Assembly: GCF_009796765.1 (NCBI RefSeq)
Contig: NZ_CP047023.1
Coordinates: 2,277,501 to 2,341,500 of the forward strand
DNA length: 64,000 nt
Source of the DNA: Paraglaciecola sp. L3A3
Lineage (GTDB): Bacteria > Pseudomonadota > Gammaproteobacteria > Enterobacterales > Alteromonadaceae
Direction of reading: 5' to 3'
Shown here in pieces: positions 19,111-28,580 of the stretch. Both the position numbers and the translations under genes were made by a program. The notes under the pieces were generated by a model. The model worked only from the letters and a program-made list of their open reading frames with translations, was not told the origin of the DNA and searched no databases. The stretch's first letter is position 1. Each line of letters opens with the position of its first letter.

Positions 19111-19401
19111 AGTTGTTCCCTTTTAAATTATCGCTGAGAGTAAATTTACTTATTGGAGTTAGTCTAAAGACCTTAATACTAAGTGTTTGAAAAAACGCTT
19201 GTTACAATACATATGTGTAAAAAAATTGTAATCATAGTTCTATATAAGGATATATAGGTATTTTAATCAAAACTGCAGGGTTATGTTTTTTGATAAGAGC
19301 TTTATGCTAAATATTTGTTAGCAGTTTCAACGAGACAATTGATCATAAAATGTTTCTTACATGTTATTGATTAACTTCAAAAATTAAAGGTAATGTATTT
19401 A

Positions 19402-22002
19402 ATGAGTTTGATTAAAAAAGGGATGTTTGTCTATGCGAGCTTAATGCTTTTGTCGAGTATTAATGTATTAGCAAACGATGATTATGATCCAGCACTTCAT
19501 AAAGAGGTCGAGCCACTTTCACCAGAGCAAAGTTTAAAAACTATGGTGCTACAAGATGGTTACGAAATGCAAATTGTGGCAGCTGAACCGCTTATTGAAG
19601 AACCCGTATTATTTACCTTTGACGGTAATGGCCGCATATACATAGCTGAAATGTTAACTTATATGCAAGATGCAGAAGGGACGGGCAAATTTAATAAAAG
19701 TAGTCGAATCAAACGCCTTGAAGACAAAGACGGCGATGGCTTGTTTGAAACTTATACTATTTTTGCTGATGGTTTACTACTGCCTCGAATGATTACTACC
19801 TTAGATGATGGTCGTATTTTGGTACGAGAAACCAACACATTAGATATAATTGAATTAGCTGATACTGATGGTGATGGTGTTTCTGATACGCGTAAAACTG
19901 TGTATTTAGGTGGTGAACGAGGTGGGAACTTAGAACACCAACCTAGTGGTCTCATGTATAACATAGATAACTGGATGTATGTGACCTATACCGACAAACG
20001 TTATAAGTATGTTGACGGTAAAGTTCAAGCTCAATCAATTGCTTATGGAAGTGGCCAATGGGGTCTAGCTCAAGATAATGTGGGTCGTACCTTTTATTCT
20101 ACTGCTGGTGGCCAAAACCCGGCTTTTACCTTTCAAGCTCCTAGCGTGTATAGCCAAGTTTATGTTGAGGGAGAACAAGCTGAAGGTTTTAGAGAAGTAT
20201 TTCCCCTAGACCACACCCCAGATGTACAGGGTGGCTTACCGTTATTAAGAGAAGATAATACTTTAAATCACTTTACCGGAGGCGGTGGCCAGTCAATATA
20301 TTTAGCTGACAAATTTGCTGATATGTATGGGGATTATATTATTCCTGAGCCAGTAGGAAATTTAGTAAGACGAGCTAAAGTAACTCGTGAAGATGGCTAC
20401 ACAGTACTCAGTCATCCATATCAAAACAAACGTTCTGAATTTATTGCTTCAACAGATGCTAACTTTAGGCCTGTATGGTCGGGCATGGCTCCTGATGGTT
20501 CGATATTTTTGTTAGATATGTATCGTGGCATTATTCAAGAGGGTAACTGGACTCAAAAAGGTTCTTATTTACGTGGGGTAATAGATAAATACGGCTTTGA
20601 TAAAATAATTGGTCGTGGCCGTTTATATCGTATTACTAAACCAGGAATTGAATTAACAGACAGTCCGCAGATGTTTAATGAAACCCCTGCTGAATTAGTT
20701 AAACATTTAACCAATAAAAACCATTGGTGGCGTCTAGAGGCACAAAAGCTATTGGTTTTAAAAAGTGATTTGTCTGTTGTTCCCGCATTAAAACAATTAG
20801 CTCTTGATGCCCGTTATCCTCAAGCGCAAATTCATGCCTTATGGACATTAGAAGGTTTAGGTATTCTGGATAAGTCCTTATTACTAAAACTGATTGATTC
20901 AGGCAGTACTGATGTGAGGATCACGGCATTGCGGATCTCAGAACAACTAATAATCAGTGATAATAAAGATATTAGCCAGTTATGGCTGAAATTGGCTTCG
21001 GATAAGGATATAGAAGTGGCGCAGCAGGTTGTGTTGTCTGCTTATTATGTTATGAGTGAAAATCATTTAGCGATATTACAGGCTGCAAAACAAACACACC
21101 CTAATAAAAAAGGTTTAATAGCCATAGAAAACTCAATGATCAACCTAATTGCGATGAATGAAAAACGTCGTAAATTAGCCGCTGGTAATGCTGATTTAGC
21201 CAAAGCAATGATTGCTGGTGAAAAAGCATTTAAGGGCTTGTGCTCGACTTGTCACGGTGTTGATGGTAAAGGCGGAGGTAGTAAAAACACACCAATCGCC
21301 CCATCTTTCTATAGTAATCCTAGAGTGGTAGGTAATACTGCACAACTTATTAACTTGGTTATCGGCGGTATGCAGGGACCTATAGAAGGTCAAACCTTTG
21401 CTGGTGGCATGATGCCTTCTATTGCCTCAAATGGTGATCAATATGTGGCAGATGTGCTGACTTATATTCGTAACGAATTTGGTAATCAGGCCAGTATTAT
21501 TTCTAAGGATGATGTGACATTAGCTAAACAAACGTTTAAAGATCGTTCTAGTTTATGGAGTCATGAGCAGTTAACGTCTTTGTTTGCTAATCCTTTGCCT
21601 GAAAAAAATGCTTGGAAAGTTACCACTAATTTTAAAGTCAAAGCAAAAAATGGTGTTAAAAACCTTATCGATGGTAAATATAGTTGGCCTAAGTTTAGCG
21701 GCGCAGAGCAAAGAGATAAAGGGCATGCAATTACGATTGAATTACATAGACCGGCTTTCGTTTCACAAGTTATTGTTGACTCAAAAGGTATGAATGATAA
21801 CTACTCCCGCAATATAAAAATTGAGTTCTCTATGGATGGTCAAACTTGGACCAGTATCATTAATAATCCCGCAGCTAGCGATGTAGAAATCAGCGAAACA
21901 TTAGGCTTAAAAACCCAGTTTGTGCGTATTACTAATCAGATAGAAAGTGCAGGACAGAATTGGGGGATCAGCGAGCTAGATTTAATAGGAAGTTATTTGT
22001 AA
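19402..22002 (+). CDS. Multidomain c-type cytochrome dehydrogenase (PVC-type, with C-terminal discoidin-like domain)
   Basis: An exported protein of about 866 residues. After a signal peptide (FVYASLMLLSSINVLA) comes a beta-propeller dehydrogenase domain with two EF-hand-like loops DKDGDGLFE and DTDGDGVSD, then a helical HEAT-like region (VVPALKQLALDARYPQAQIH), a class I haem site CSTCH (around residue 615) with a later Met-containing GGMMPSIASN, and a C-terminal F5/F8-type carbohydrate-binding fold. This architecture resembles cytochrome proteins proposed to oxidise sugars. The start at 19402 has AAAGG eleven bases upstream; an ATG at 19393 is possible. Confidence 0.82.
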   Translation: MSLIKKGMFVYASLMLLSSINVLANDDYDPALHKEVEPLSPEQSLKTMVLQDGYEMQIVAAEPLIEEPVLFTFDGNGRIYIAEMLTYMQDAEGTGKFNKSSRIKRLEDKDGDGLFETYTIFADGLLLPRMITTLDDGRILVRETNTLDIIELADTDGDGVSDTRKTVYLGGERGGNLEHQPSGLMYNIDNWMYVTYTDKRYKYVDGKVQAQSIAYGSGQWGLAQDNVGRTFYSTAGGQNPAFTFQAPSVYSQVYVEGEQAEGFREVFPLDHTPDVQGGLPLLREDNTLNHFTGGGGQSIYLADKFADMYGDYIIPEPVGNLVRRAKVTREDGYTVLSHPYQNKRSEFIASTDANFRPVWSGMAPDGSIFLLDMYRGIIQEGNWTQKGSYLRGVIDKYGFDKIIGRGRLYRITKPGIELTDSPQMFNETPAELVKHLTNKNHWWRLEAQKLLVLKSDLSVVPALKQLALDARYPQAQIHALWTLEGLGILDKSLLLKLIDSGSTDVRITALRISEQLIISDNKDISQLWLKLASDKDIEVAQQVVLSAYYVMSENHLAILQAAKQTHPNKKGLIAIENSMINLIAMNEKRRKLAAGNADLAKAMIAGEKAFKGLCSTCHGVDGKGGGSKNTPIAPSFYSNPRVVGNTAQLINLVIGGMQGPIEGQTFAGGMMPSIASNGDQYVADVLTYIRNEFGNQASIISKDDVTLAKQTFKDRSSLWSHEQLTSLFANPLPEKNAWKVTTNFKVKAKNGVKNLIDGKYSWPKFSGAEQRDKGHAITIELHRPAFVSQVIVDSKGMNDNYSRNIKIEFSMDGQTWTSIINNPAASDVEISETLGLKTQFVRITNQIESAGQNWGISELDLIGSYL

Positions 22003-22006
22003 GAGA

Positions 22007-22034
22007 AACAGCCCTTTAACTAGGGCTGTTGCTT
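22007..22034. terminator. Hairpin between the convergent cytochrome and methyltransferase genes
   Basis: A nine-base stem AACAGCCCT/AGGGCTGTT with loop TTAACT. It overlaps the last codons of the methyltransferase gene. The T-run is short, so efficiency is uncertain. Confidence 0.6.
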
Positions 22035-22538
22035 TGACGAGCTGAGTTTAGTACGGTTATTGGTATCGCGGCTGGCTTTAATCACTTTATCATCAGTGGG
22101 CATAATAGCGGTTTTAGCCAGTCTGTCGTACAACAATACATTGACAGTCGCCGCTAAATTCATACATCCAACTGTGGGTATATATACTATATGATCACAT
22201 TGATTAACGACTTCTTGGCTCAGAGATCCATCCTCAGGGCCAAAAATGTATAGCGCATTATCAGGGTGTTTAAATTTAGGTAGGGGGGTCGCCCCTTCTA
22301 CTAGTTCAATTCCCACCTTAACTAAATCTTTATCCGGTTCTGCTTGAATAATCTCAGCTACTTGAGTTACAGGTATATTTAAATGGGCGTTTTTGGTATC
22401 GGTGGAAAACGCACTGGCCCGTGCGTATCTCTTACCTGTGTAGCGAATCGTTGCCACTTGATAACAGCCCGCAGCCCGCAAAATACTGCCCATGTTTTGT
22501 GGGCTTTTGGGATTGCTTATGGCTAAATGTGCAGGCAT
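22020..22538 (-). CDS. SPOUT RNA methyltransferase (TrmH family)
   Basis: A 172-residue TrmH/SpoU-type 2'-O-methyltransferase core without an extra RNA-binding domain. Motif 1 is SNPKSPQNMGSILRAAGCY, motif 2 ALYIFGPEDGSLS, and motif 3 MNLAATVNVLLYDR, which forms the AdoMet-binding knot. The RNA target cannot be told from the sequence. It starts one base after the aldo-keto reductase gene on the same strand and is probably cotranscribed with it. Confidence 0.85.
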   Translation of the reverse strand: MPAHLAISNPKSPQNMGSILRAAGCYQVATIRYTGKRYARASAFSTDTKNAHLNIPVTQVAEIIQAEPDKDLVKVGIELVEGATPLPKFKHPDNALYIFGPEDGSLSQEVVNQCDHIVYIPTVGCMNLAATVNVLLYDRLAKTAIMPTDDKVIKASRDTNNRTKLSSSKQQP

Positions 22539-22539
22539 A

Positions 22540-23556
22540 TTATTGAGCCAATATATTGTTTATTTTTTGTAATTCTTGCTCGCTAAAATCAGCGCAATTT
22601 AGTGCAGCCACACAGTCTTCAATTTGACTCACTTTGCTGGCGCCGATAATAGCACTGGTAACTGCCTCGTTACTTAATACCCAAGCCACTGCCATTTGGG
22701 CCAATGATTGACTACGCTGCTCTGCAAGTTTGTTGAGTTCGATCACTTTAGCTATTTTCTCTTGGCTAATTTGATCGGCATTTAAATAAATTTGTTCACT
22801 TCTAGATGCACGAGAGCCTTCAGGAATGCCCTGAAGATATTTGTTGGTTAAAAAACCTTGGGCCAAAGGTGAAAACACAATAGAACCTAAACCTTCTTCA
22901 GCAAATACCTCTGTTAAGCCGTCTTCAATACCTCGTTCAAACATGCTGTAGCGATTCTGACTAATTAACAAAGGGGTGCCTAAGTCTTTTAAAATACGTA
23001 TAGCTTGTTTGGTGTGTATGGGGGAATAATTGGAAATCCCCACATACAAAGCACGACCCGAGCGAACAATATAATCTAGCGCCTGCATAGTTTCTTCAAT
23101 GGGGGTTTCAGGGTCGTAACAATGAGAATAAAACACATCAAAATAATCAAGCCCTGTACGTTTAAGGCTTTGATCACAGCTTGAGACCAGATATTTTCTA
23201 GATCCACCAATTCCATATGGGCCAGCCCACATGTCGTAACCCGCTTTACTAGAGATCAAAAGTTCATCTCGGTAAGGTTTTAAACTTTTAGCTATTACTT
23301 GCCCAAAAGTAGATTCAGCTGAACCAAAAGGAGGGCCATAGTTGTTGGCTAGATCAAAGTGATTGATGCCCAAATCGAAAGCTCTATGTAACATAGCTTG
23401 TGCATTTTGAATCGAATCAACCGCACCAAAATTTTGCCATAAGCCTAAAGATAAAGAAGGTAGTCGAATGCCACTTTTCCCACACCTTGGATAAGACATA
23501 GTTTCGTATCTGTCAGTAGCAGCCATATATTGAGGATTGGGTTCATTTTTTATCAT
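22540..23556 (-). CDS. Aldo-keto reductase of the YghZ/Gpr type
   Basis: A 338-residue NADPH-dependent reductase similar to E. coli YghZ (L-glyceraldehyde 3-phosphate reductase). The diagnostic opening YPRCGKSGIRLPSLSLGLWQ and FDLANNYGPPFGSAE supply the catalytic Asp and Tyr, SSKAGYDMWAGPYGIGGSRK the Lys, and YSHCYD the His region. The SLAQMAVAWVL and SAIIGASK segments form the cofactor end. Detoxification of reactive aldehydes such as methylglyoxal is described for the family; the substrate here is inferred. Confidence 0.9.
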   Translation of the reverse strand: MIKNEPNPQYMAATDRYETMSYPRCGKSGIRLPSLSLGLWQNFGAVDSIQNAQAMLHRAFDLGINHFDLANNYGPPFGSAESTFGQVIAKSLKPYRDELLISSKAGYDMWAGPYGIGGSRKYLVSSCDQSLKRTGLDYFDVFYSHCYDPETPIEETMQALDYIVRSGRALYVGISNYSPIHTKQAIRILKDLGTPLLISQNRYSMFERGIEDGLTEVFAEEGLGSIVFSPLAQGFLTNKYLQGIPEGSRASRSEQIYLNADQISQEKIAKVIELNKLAEQRSQSLAQMAVAWVLSNEAVTSAIIGASKVSQIEDCVAALNCADFSEQELQKINNILAQ

Positions 23557-23679
23557 CTAGATCTACACCTTGAAAAAATTTTGCTTAGCCTAAAGCAAAG
23601 TTAACTATTTCTCAATTTAGATATCGATACTAGCGCTATTAATATAAAATACTGACACAATATTTTTATTTAAATTTCT

Positions 23680-25119
23680 ATGATCTTACTGCAAAACATT
23701 CAAGCTATTTTTAACCAAGAGTATCAACTTGCTATTCCGTCATTAAATATAAAACCGCTACAACATACGGTTGTTTTAGGGGTAAACGGCAGTGGTAAGT
23801 CAGCCTTAACCGCCTTTATTGCTGGTCAAGGTGAATGTATCCAAGGAGACAAAACGCTGACGGAAGATTTTGCTTGGGTCTCAGTTGAGCAGCAGTTAGC
23901 GTTAATCGAAGCAGTGAAAGAAAAAGAGTGTGCCGATATTCTGGATATTATCCCGATCCCCACTAAGGTAGAAGAAATTATATTCGACGGCATCGATAAA
24001 AATCAGCTTGAAGAAACTCTTATTCATCAGGTTTATCAAGTGTTTACATTAACCGACTTGTTAGACAAGCCTTTTAGAGCATTATCTACCGGTGAAACAC
24101 GAAAGGTTTTATTAAGCAAAGCGATTTTTCAACAACCTAAATTGTTAATAGTAGATGAGCCATGGGACGGTTTAGATACTCAAGCTAGCGCTCGTTTGGC
24201 TGAGTTATTTAGTCAAATGTCTAATTCAGTGACCTTTGTCTTTGTATTAAATCGTTTGAGTGAAGTGCCTGCTTATTGCCAGCAATTAGTCTTAATGGAA
24301 AAGGGCAAAATGAACTGGCAGTCAGAAGTGACAGATAATTTAGCTTTTCTACTTTCGCAAGTGCGCCAATTAACTCATTTGCAACAAACTGAATTATCTT
24401 TGCCCAGCACAGATAGTGATAGTTTTGCTCCTCGTCCTTTAGATTCAACCGTACCTTTAGTGAAAATATCCAATGGTAAAGTGAAGTATGGGCAACAGAT
24501 AGTCTTTCAAAAGTTAGATTGGACTATATGGCCTCAACAACACTGGCAAGTCACTGGACCGAATGGTTCAGGTAAAACCTGTTTATTAAATCTGATCACA
24601 GGTGATAACCCGCAGTGTTATGTGAACGATATTTTTGAATTTGGTTTTCAACGAGGGAATGGCGAAAGTATTTGGCAAATTAAGCAATACATCGGTTATA
24701 TGTCTAATGCATTTCATTTAGATTATGGTGTCAACTGCTCAGCATTACATGTGGTGTTATCGGGATATTACGATAGTGTAGGACTATATCAGACGCCAAC
24801 TACTACTCAGCGTCAATTGGCAAAGCAGTGGTTGGCAATGATGGCTCTAGAGCATCAATCAGAAACTCCATTTAAGCAATTATCTTTTGGTGACCAACGT
24901 TTATTATTAATTACTAGAGCTATGGTAAAACATCCTACTATGTTGATTTTAGACGAGCCTTGTAATGGTTTAGATGAAATTAATCGACTTAAAGTATTAG
25001 CACTCATTGACTTGTTAGCCCGTGAAGGTAGTACAACTTTATTGTATGTGAATCATCATCAAGAAGATGTCATTCCGAGTATAAAGCATCACTTGTCTAT
25101 GCTGGATTATAAACAATAA
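23680..25119 (+). CDS. modF: Double ATP-binding cassette protein, ModF-like
   Basis: A 479-residue soluble protein with two ABC domains and no membrane helices. The first has Walker A LGVNGSGKSA, signature LSTGE and LLIVDEPWDGLD; the second has GPNGSGKTCLL, FGDQR as a degenerate signature and MLILDEPCNGLDE. Length and the second-domain region EFGFQRGNGESIWQIKQYIG fit E. coli ModF (490 residues), which was linked to the molybdate system. No modABC genes are nearby. It lies two bases before the RluA-type gene. Confidence 0.82.
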   Translation: MILLQNIQAIFNQEYQLAIPSLNIKPLQHTVVLGVNGSGKSALTAFIAGQGECIQGDKTLTEDFAWVSVEQQLALIEAVKEKECADILDIIPIPTKVEEIIFDGIDKNQLEETLIHQVYQVFTLTDLLDKPFRALSTGETRKVLLSKAIFQQPKLLIVDEPWDGLDTQASARLAELFSQMSNSVTFVFVLNRLSEVPAYCQQLVLMEKGKMNWQSEVTDNLAFLLSQVRQLTHLQQTELSLPSTDSDSFAPRPLDSTVPLVKISNGKVKYGQQIVFQKLDWTIWPQQHWQVTGPNGSGKTCLLNLITGDNPQCYVNDIFEFGFQRGNGESIWQIKQYIGYMSNAFHLDYGVNCSALHVVLSGYYDSVGLYQTPTTTQRQLAKQWLAMMALEHQSETPFKQLSFGDQRLLLITRAMVKHPTMLILDEPCNGLDEINRLKVLALIDLLAREGSTTLLYVNHHQEDVIPSIKHHLSMLDYKQ

Positions 25120-25121
25120 AT

Positions 25122-26813
25122 ATGGAGTTGATTGACGACAAGTGTTTTACTCAGTTTGTAGAAAGTACAGATAAGTTTTCGTTACCAGAGCGTTTTACTT
25201 TTCCATTTTATTATCAGCCCCATCCTCTATGTATAATGGCTGCAGAGCAGTTAAAACAGCATATAGCGATGCAAAATAGATGGCAGCATAATTTTGGCTT
25301 AACTGACGATGCTAACAAAATAATTGGTAAAATGTTTGGGGTGCTGTTAGTCAAAAATAAACAAGGAAAGTTGGGGTTTTTGTCTGCTTTTTCTGGAAAA
25401 TTAGCTGAACAAAATCATATTAGTGGTTTTGTGCCTCCGGTGTTTGATTTATTGGCTGAAGATAGTTTCTTTTTATCTGAACAAGCTGAGATTAACCGAG
25501 TTAATCAGCAACTAGAAAGTTTAGAAAATTCCATAGAATTGTTACAATTACTTGAACAGCTTCAAGGGGTAAAACAACAAAGTAGTAAAGAAATTTCTGA
25601 GCTGAGGAATGAGTTAAGCGACAATCGTCAACAGCGAAAATTGACTCGGCAAACTATCGCCGAAGAATTAGCAAAACAAAACAAAGAAACTATTCTGCAA
25701 ACCTTAGCCCAACAAAGTGTAAATGATAAATGGCGGTTAAAAGAGTTAACCAACAAATGGCAACTTAAGTCTGAAGTAATACAAACTCAAATAGATACCT
25801 TTGAACATCAAATATCATCACTTAAGCTGAAACGTAAAAGGTATTCATCCCAGTTACAAAATAAAATATTTTCTCAATACCGATTTTTAAATAAAAACTT
25901 AGAAAAAAAAAATTTACTGGATATTTTTGCTGGCACATCTTTAGGCACACCTCCTGCTGGAGCAGGGGAGTGTGCAGCTCCTAAATTATTACAATATGCC
26001 TTTTCACATCAATATACTCCCTTGGCCTTGGCCGAATTTTGGTGGGGTGCTTCTCCTAAATCTGAAGTGAAAAAACATCAACAATTTTATCCCGCTTGTA
26101 CTGGAAAATGTCAGCCTATTTTAAAACATATGCTGACTGGAATGGAGGTCGACGATAACCCTTTATTGAAAAATTATGGAGAAGGGAAACAGTTAGAAAT
26201 TGTGTATCAAGATAATGATCTCCTTGTGGTAAATAAACCAGCGGAGTTTTTGTCGGTTCCGGGTAAAGATGTCTCTGATTCTGTATATCAAAGAATCAAA
26301 CAACTTTTTCCTACAGCCGCGGGCCCATTGATTGTGCATCGCTTGGATATGTCCACTTCAGGTTTAATGGTGTTAGCTTTGAATAGTCAAACCAATAAAG
26401 GGCTACAGAAACAATTTATTCGTCGTCAAGTTGAAAAAGAATATGTGGCTTTGGTTGAGGGATTAATAGAAAACGAACAAGGTGAAATTAACCTGCCATT
26501 AAGGGGCGATTTGTTCGATAGACCGAAACAGCTTGTTTGTTTCGAACATGGCAAACCTGCTAAAACTGTTTGGCAGGTATTACAAAGGTTTCCGCAAAAT
26601 GGTCGGACTAAGGTGCTGTTAAAACCCCATACCGGACGGACTCATCAGTTAAGAGTACATTGTGCTCATGTTGAAGGGCTGAATATGCCCATTGTTGGTG
26701 ATGACTTATATGGTACCTTAGATGAACGGTTATACCTTCATGCTCAAAGGTTGGCTTTTGTTCATCCTGTTACCAATAAACCTTTGGTCTTTGAGTGTAA
26801 AGCCTGTTATTAG
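25122..26813 (+). CDS. Large RluA-family pseudouridine synthase with N-terminal extension
   Basis: A 563-residue protein, about twice the size of a simple RluA. Residues ~120-260 are a glutamine- and charge-rich coiled coil (QQLESLENSIELLQLLEQLQ). A cysteine-containing segment follows (TSLGTPPAGAGECAAPKLLQ, FYPACTGKCQPIL) around 270-335. The C-terminal synthase domain has LLVVNKPAEFLSVPGK and the catalytic HRLDMSTSGLMV, with HTGRTHQLRVHC at the end. The catalytic Asp is present, so it should isomerise uridine in rRNA or tRNA. It probably shares an mRNA with the ModF-like gene. Confidence 0.85.
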   Translation: MELIDDKCFTQFVESTDKFSLPERFTFPFYYQPHPLCIMAAEQLKQHIAMQNRWQHNFGLTDDANKIIGKMFGVLLVKNKQGKLGFLSAFSGKLAEQNHISGFVPPVFDLLAEDSFFLSEQAEINRVNQQLESLENSIELLQLLEQLQGVKQQSSKEISELRNELSDNRQQRKLTRQTIAEELAKQNKETILQTLAQQSVNDKWRLKELTNKWQLKSEVIQTQIDTFEHQISSLKLKRKRYSSQLQNKIFSQYRFLNKNLEKKNLLDIFAGTSLGTPPAGAGECAAPKLLQYAFSHQYTPLALAEFWWGASPKSEVKKHQQFYPACTGKCQPILKHMLTGMEVDDNPLLKNYGEGKQLEIVYQDNDLLVVNKPAEFLSVPGKDVSDSVYQRIKQLFPTAAGPLIVHRLDMSTSGLMVLALNSQTNKGLQKQFIRRQVEKEYVALVEGLIENEQGEINLPLRGDLFDRPKQLVCFEHGKPAKTVWQVLQRFPQNGRTKVLLKPHTGRTHQLRVHCAHVEGLNMPIVGDDLYGTLDERLYLHAQRLAFVHPVTNKPLVFECKACY

Positions 26814-26885
26814 ACTATCGTTGAATAGTGTTTTAGTCCAAGTCGATTATTATTGAATTGGTTATATAAATTCTCGGTTAAATGT

Positions 26886-27668
26886 ATGCTTATCCCTTAT
26901 GCAAAGAGATTACACAAAGGTCTAATCTCTATTTTATTAATCTGTATTACTAGTGGTGTGTTTAAAGCTGCTTCAGCAAACTCAGTGACATTAAAACTGG
27001 CTGCAACTGATTGGTGTCCTTATACTTGTGAAAATAACATAAGCAAAAAGGGGATTGCTTATGATTATATACAATTCCTTTTTAAACAAAAAAATATTGC
27101 ACTTGATGTATCATCTTATCCTTGGGCTAGGGCAATAAGGCAGGTAGAAAAAGGTAAATTACATGGACTATTGACTGCTGTCCATTCTGAAAGTCCAAAT
27201 TTATTATTTACTCAAAGTGCGATGATGTCATATCAAATGTGTTTTTACGGTAAAGAAGGTTCTAAGTGGCAGTATGCTGGTGAGCATTCGTTGAAAGATA
27301 TTCGATTAGGAGTGATATCTGAGTATGGTTATGGTCAACCAGTTGATCAATATTTAGCAAATAAAAGAAGCCAATATAATGTTGTTAAACTGAGCAGTAA
27401 CCAAGCCTTGCAACAACTGATTTCTTTAGTTGAAGCTGAGAGAATAGATGTGCTTATCGAAGATAAAAATGTGATGAATTGGTATTTCAAAAACAGCAAA
27501 CAGAATTCACTGAATAAATTGGGCTGTTTAGCCGAAGAATCTTTATATTTAGCCATGTCTCCTAAGGTTAGTTGGAGTGAAGATGTAATTGATTTCTTGA
27601 ATAAAGAATTCCAAAAAGAAACCAATCAACAATGGTTGCTAGAGTATGCCCAAGTCTATTATCAATAG
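26886..27668 (+). CDS. Periplasmic solute-binding protein (family 3-like)
   Basis: A 260-residue exported protein of the bacterial extracellular solute-binding family 3. It has a signal peptide ending near FKAASA, then the typical opening LKLAATDWCPYTCENNISKK and YDYIQFLFKQKNIALDVSSY, and IRLGVISEYGYGQPVDQYL in the second lobe. No permease or ATPase gene is next to it, so it may be an orphan sensor-like binding protein, as is common in Alteromonadales. I start at ATG 26886; the longer frame would need a TTG at 26853. Confidence 0.75.
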   Translation: MLIPYAKRLHKGLISILLICITSGVFKAASANSVTLKLAATDWCPYTCENNISKKGIAYDYIQFLFKQKNIALDVSSYPWARAIRQVEKGKLHGLLTAVHSESPNLLFTQSAMMSYQMCFYGKEGSKWQYAGEHSLKDIRLGVISEYGYGQPVDQYLANKRSQYNVVKLSSNQALQQLISLVEAERIDVLIEDKNVMNWYFKNSKQNSLNKLGCLAEESLYLAMSPKVSWSEDVIDFLNKEFQKETNQQWLLEYAQVYYQ

Positions 27669-27718
27669 TCTATGTAGGTAACCTGAATACTGGATAAGCT
27701 GAACCTATCGATAACGCT

Positions 27719-27799
27719 CTTTTTGTGCATAGCGGCGTTGTATTGTCTAGCAATAACAGGTTGTTACGTAAGACAATCCGCCTTGCTATACAAGAAAAA
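27719..27799. repeat. Imperfect long inverted repeat
   Basis: Two arms of about 39 bases around a centre AGG (27758-27760). The left arm, reverse-complemented, reads TGTTATTGCTAGACAAT... and the right arm TTGTTACGTAAGACAATC..., with further shared blocks CGCC, GCTAT and AAAAA. It could be a small non-autonomous element or a structured RNA. No terminal target duplication was recognised. Confidence 0.5.
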
Positions 27800-27871
27800 T
27801 TTTGTTTCTTACCATAGTTTACTATTCTAAAATCAGTTATAAATCCTGCCATTATTCGCCGAGAGGATCAG

Positions 27872-27958
27872 ATGTCTAAATCGTTTGATTTTCAAAAAAT
27901 ATACGCAAGGGTACAAACTTTTATGCAAGAGCAAGGAGTTAATCGAAAGACATTCTGA
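27872..27958 (+). CDS. Possible 28-residue small protein or gene remnant
   Basis: A short frame (MSKSFDFQKIYARVQTFMQE then QGVNRKTF) with a good ribosome site AGAGGA eight bases before the ATG. It could be a small protein, or the 5' end of a gene that has lost its remainder, since the DNA that follows up to yaiI is not coding. I do not recognise a family. Confidence 0.3.
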   Translation: MSKSFDFQKIYARVQTFMQEQGVNRKTF

Positions 27959-28034
27959 ATTTCTAGCAAATTAATATTGTTTATTATGGGTAATGCCATT
28001 TATCCTTAGTAAATCAATATAAGTAGGAATCGAT

Positions 28035-28478
28035 ATGAAAATTTGGGTGGACGCCGATGCGTGTCCGGTAGTGATAAAAGATATTCTATTTAGAGCCGCA
28101 CAACGTAAAAAAGTGCAAACTATATTTGTAGCCAATCAATATATTCGTACACCACCGTCTAAATTTATTAGTTCTCAACAAGTCAGTGCAGGTTTTGATG
28201 TAGCCGATGATGAAATTGTTAAACAAGTTGAGCCTAATGATTTGGTGATCACTAGTGACATTCCCCTTGCCGCAGAAGTGATAGAGAAGGGGGCATTAGC
28301 CTTGAGTTCGAGGGGAGAGTTGTTTACCACAGAAAATATACGCTCTAGACTGAATATCCGAGATTTTATGGATACTATGCGAGCAAGTGGTGAGCAGTCA
28401 GGTGGACCACCGCCATTAAATCAAAAAGACAGGCAGAATTTTTCAAATCATTTGGATAGGATTTTAGCGACAATTTAG
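28035..28478 (+). CDS. yaiI: YaiI/YqxD family protein (UPF0178)
   Basis: A 147-residue protein of the UPF0178 family with the highly conserved opening [20 protein letters not shown], then [16 protein letters not shown] and [13 protein letters not shown]. The acidic residues resemble a PIN/NYN-type nuclease fold, but no activity is assigned with certainty. Length is normal. It stands alone with a strong hairpin after it. Confidence 0.9.
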   Translation: MKIWVDADACPVVIKDILFRAAQRKKVQTIFVANQYIRTPPSKFISSQQVSAGFDVADDEIVKQVEPNDLVITSDIPLAAEVIEKGALALSSRGELFTTENIRSRLNIRDFMDTMRASGEQSGGPPPLNQKDRQNFSNHLDRILATI

Positions 28479-28530
28479 TCAACTTTGGGGGAAGCCTTGT
28501 ATTAGGTGATATTTCTTGCCATTAAACAAT

Positions 28531-28580
28531 CGCCGAGTTCGTTCATACCTATGGATATGAACGAACTGGGCTATTTTTTA
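28531..28580. terminator. Terminator between yaiI and nhaD
   Basis: A perfect twelve-base stem AGTTCGTTCATA/TATGAACGAACT (28536-28567) with loop CCTATGGA, followed on the plus strand by GGGCTATTTTTT. It lies between the convergent genes yaiI and nhaD and ends at the nhaD stop codon. Confidence 0.85.

Larger units (their letters stand above)
18564..19392. other. Long gene-poor stretch with gene debris and a hairpin repeat
   Basis: About 830 bp without an intact gene. It holds a protein-like fragment on the minus strand (18609-18719), further decayed-looking sequence up to about 18961, a hairpin repeat at about 18991-19110, and then AT-rich DNA that must carry the promoter of the downstream cytochrome gene. 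Confidence 0.6.
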
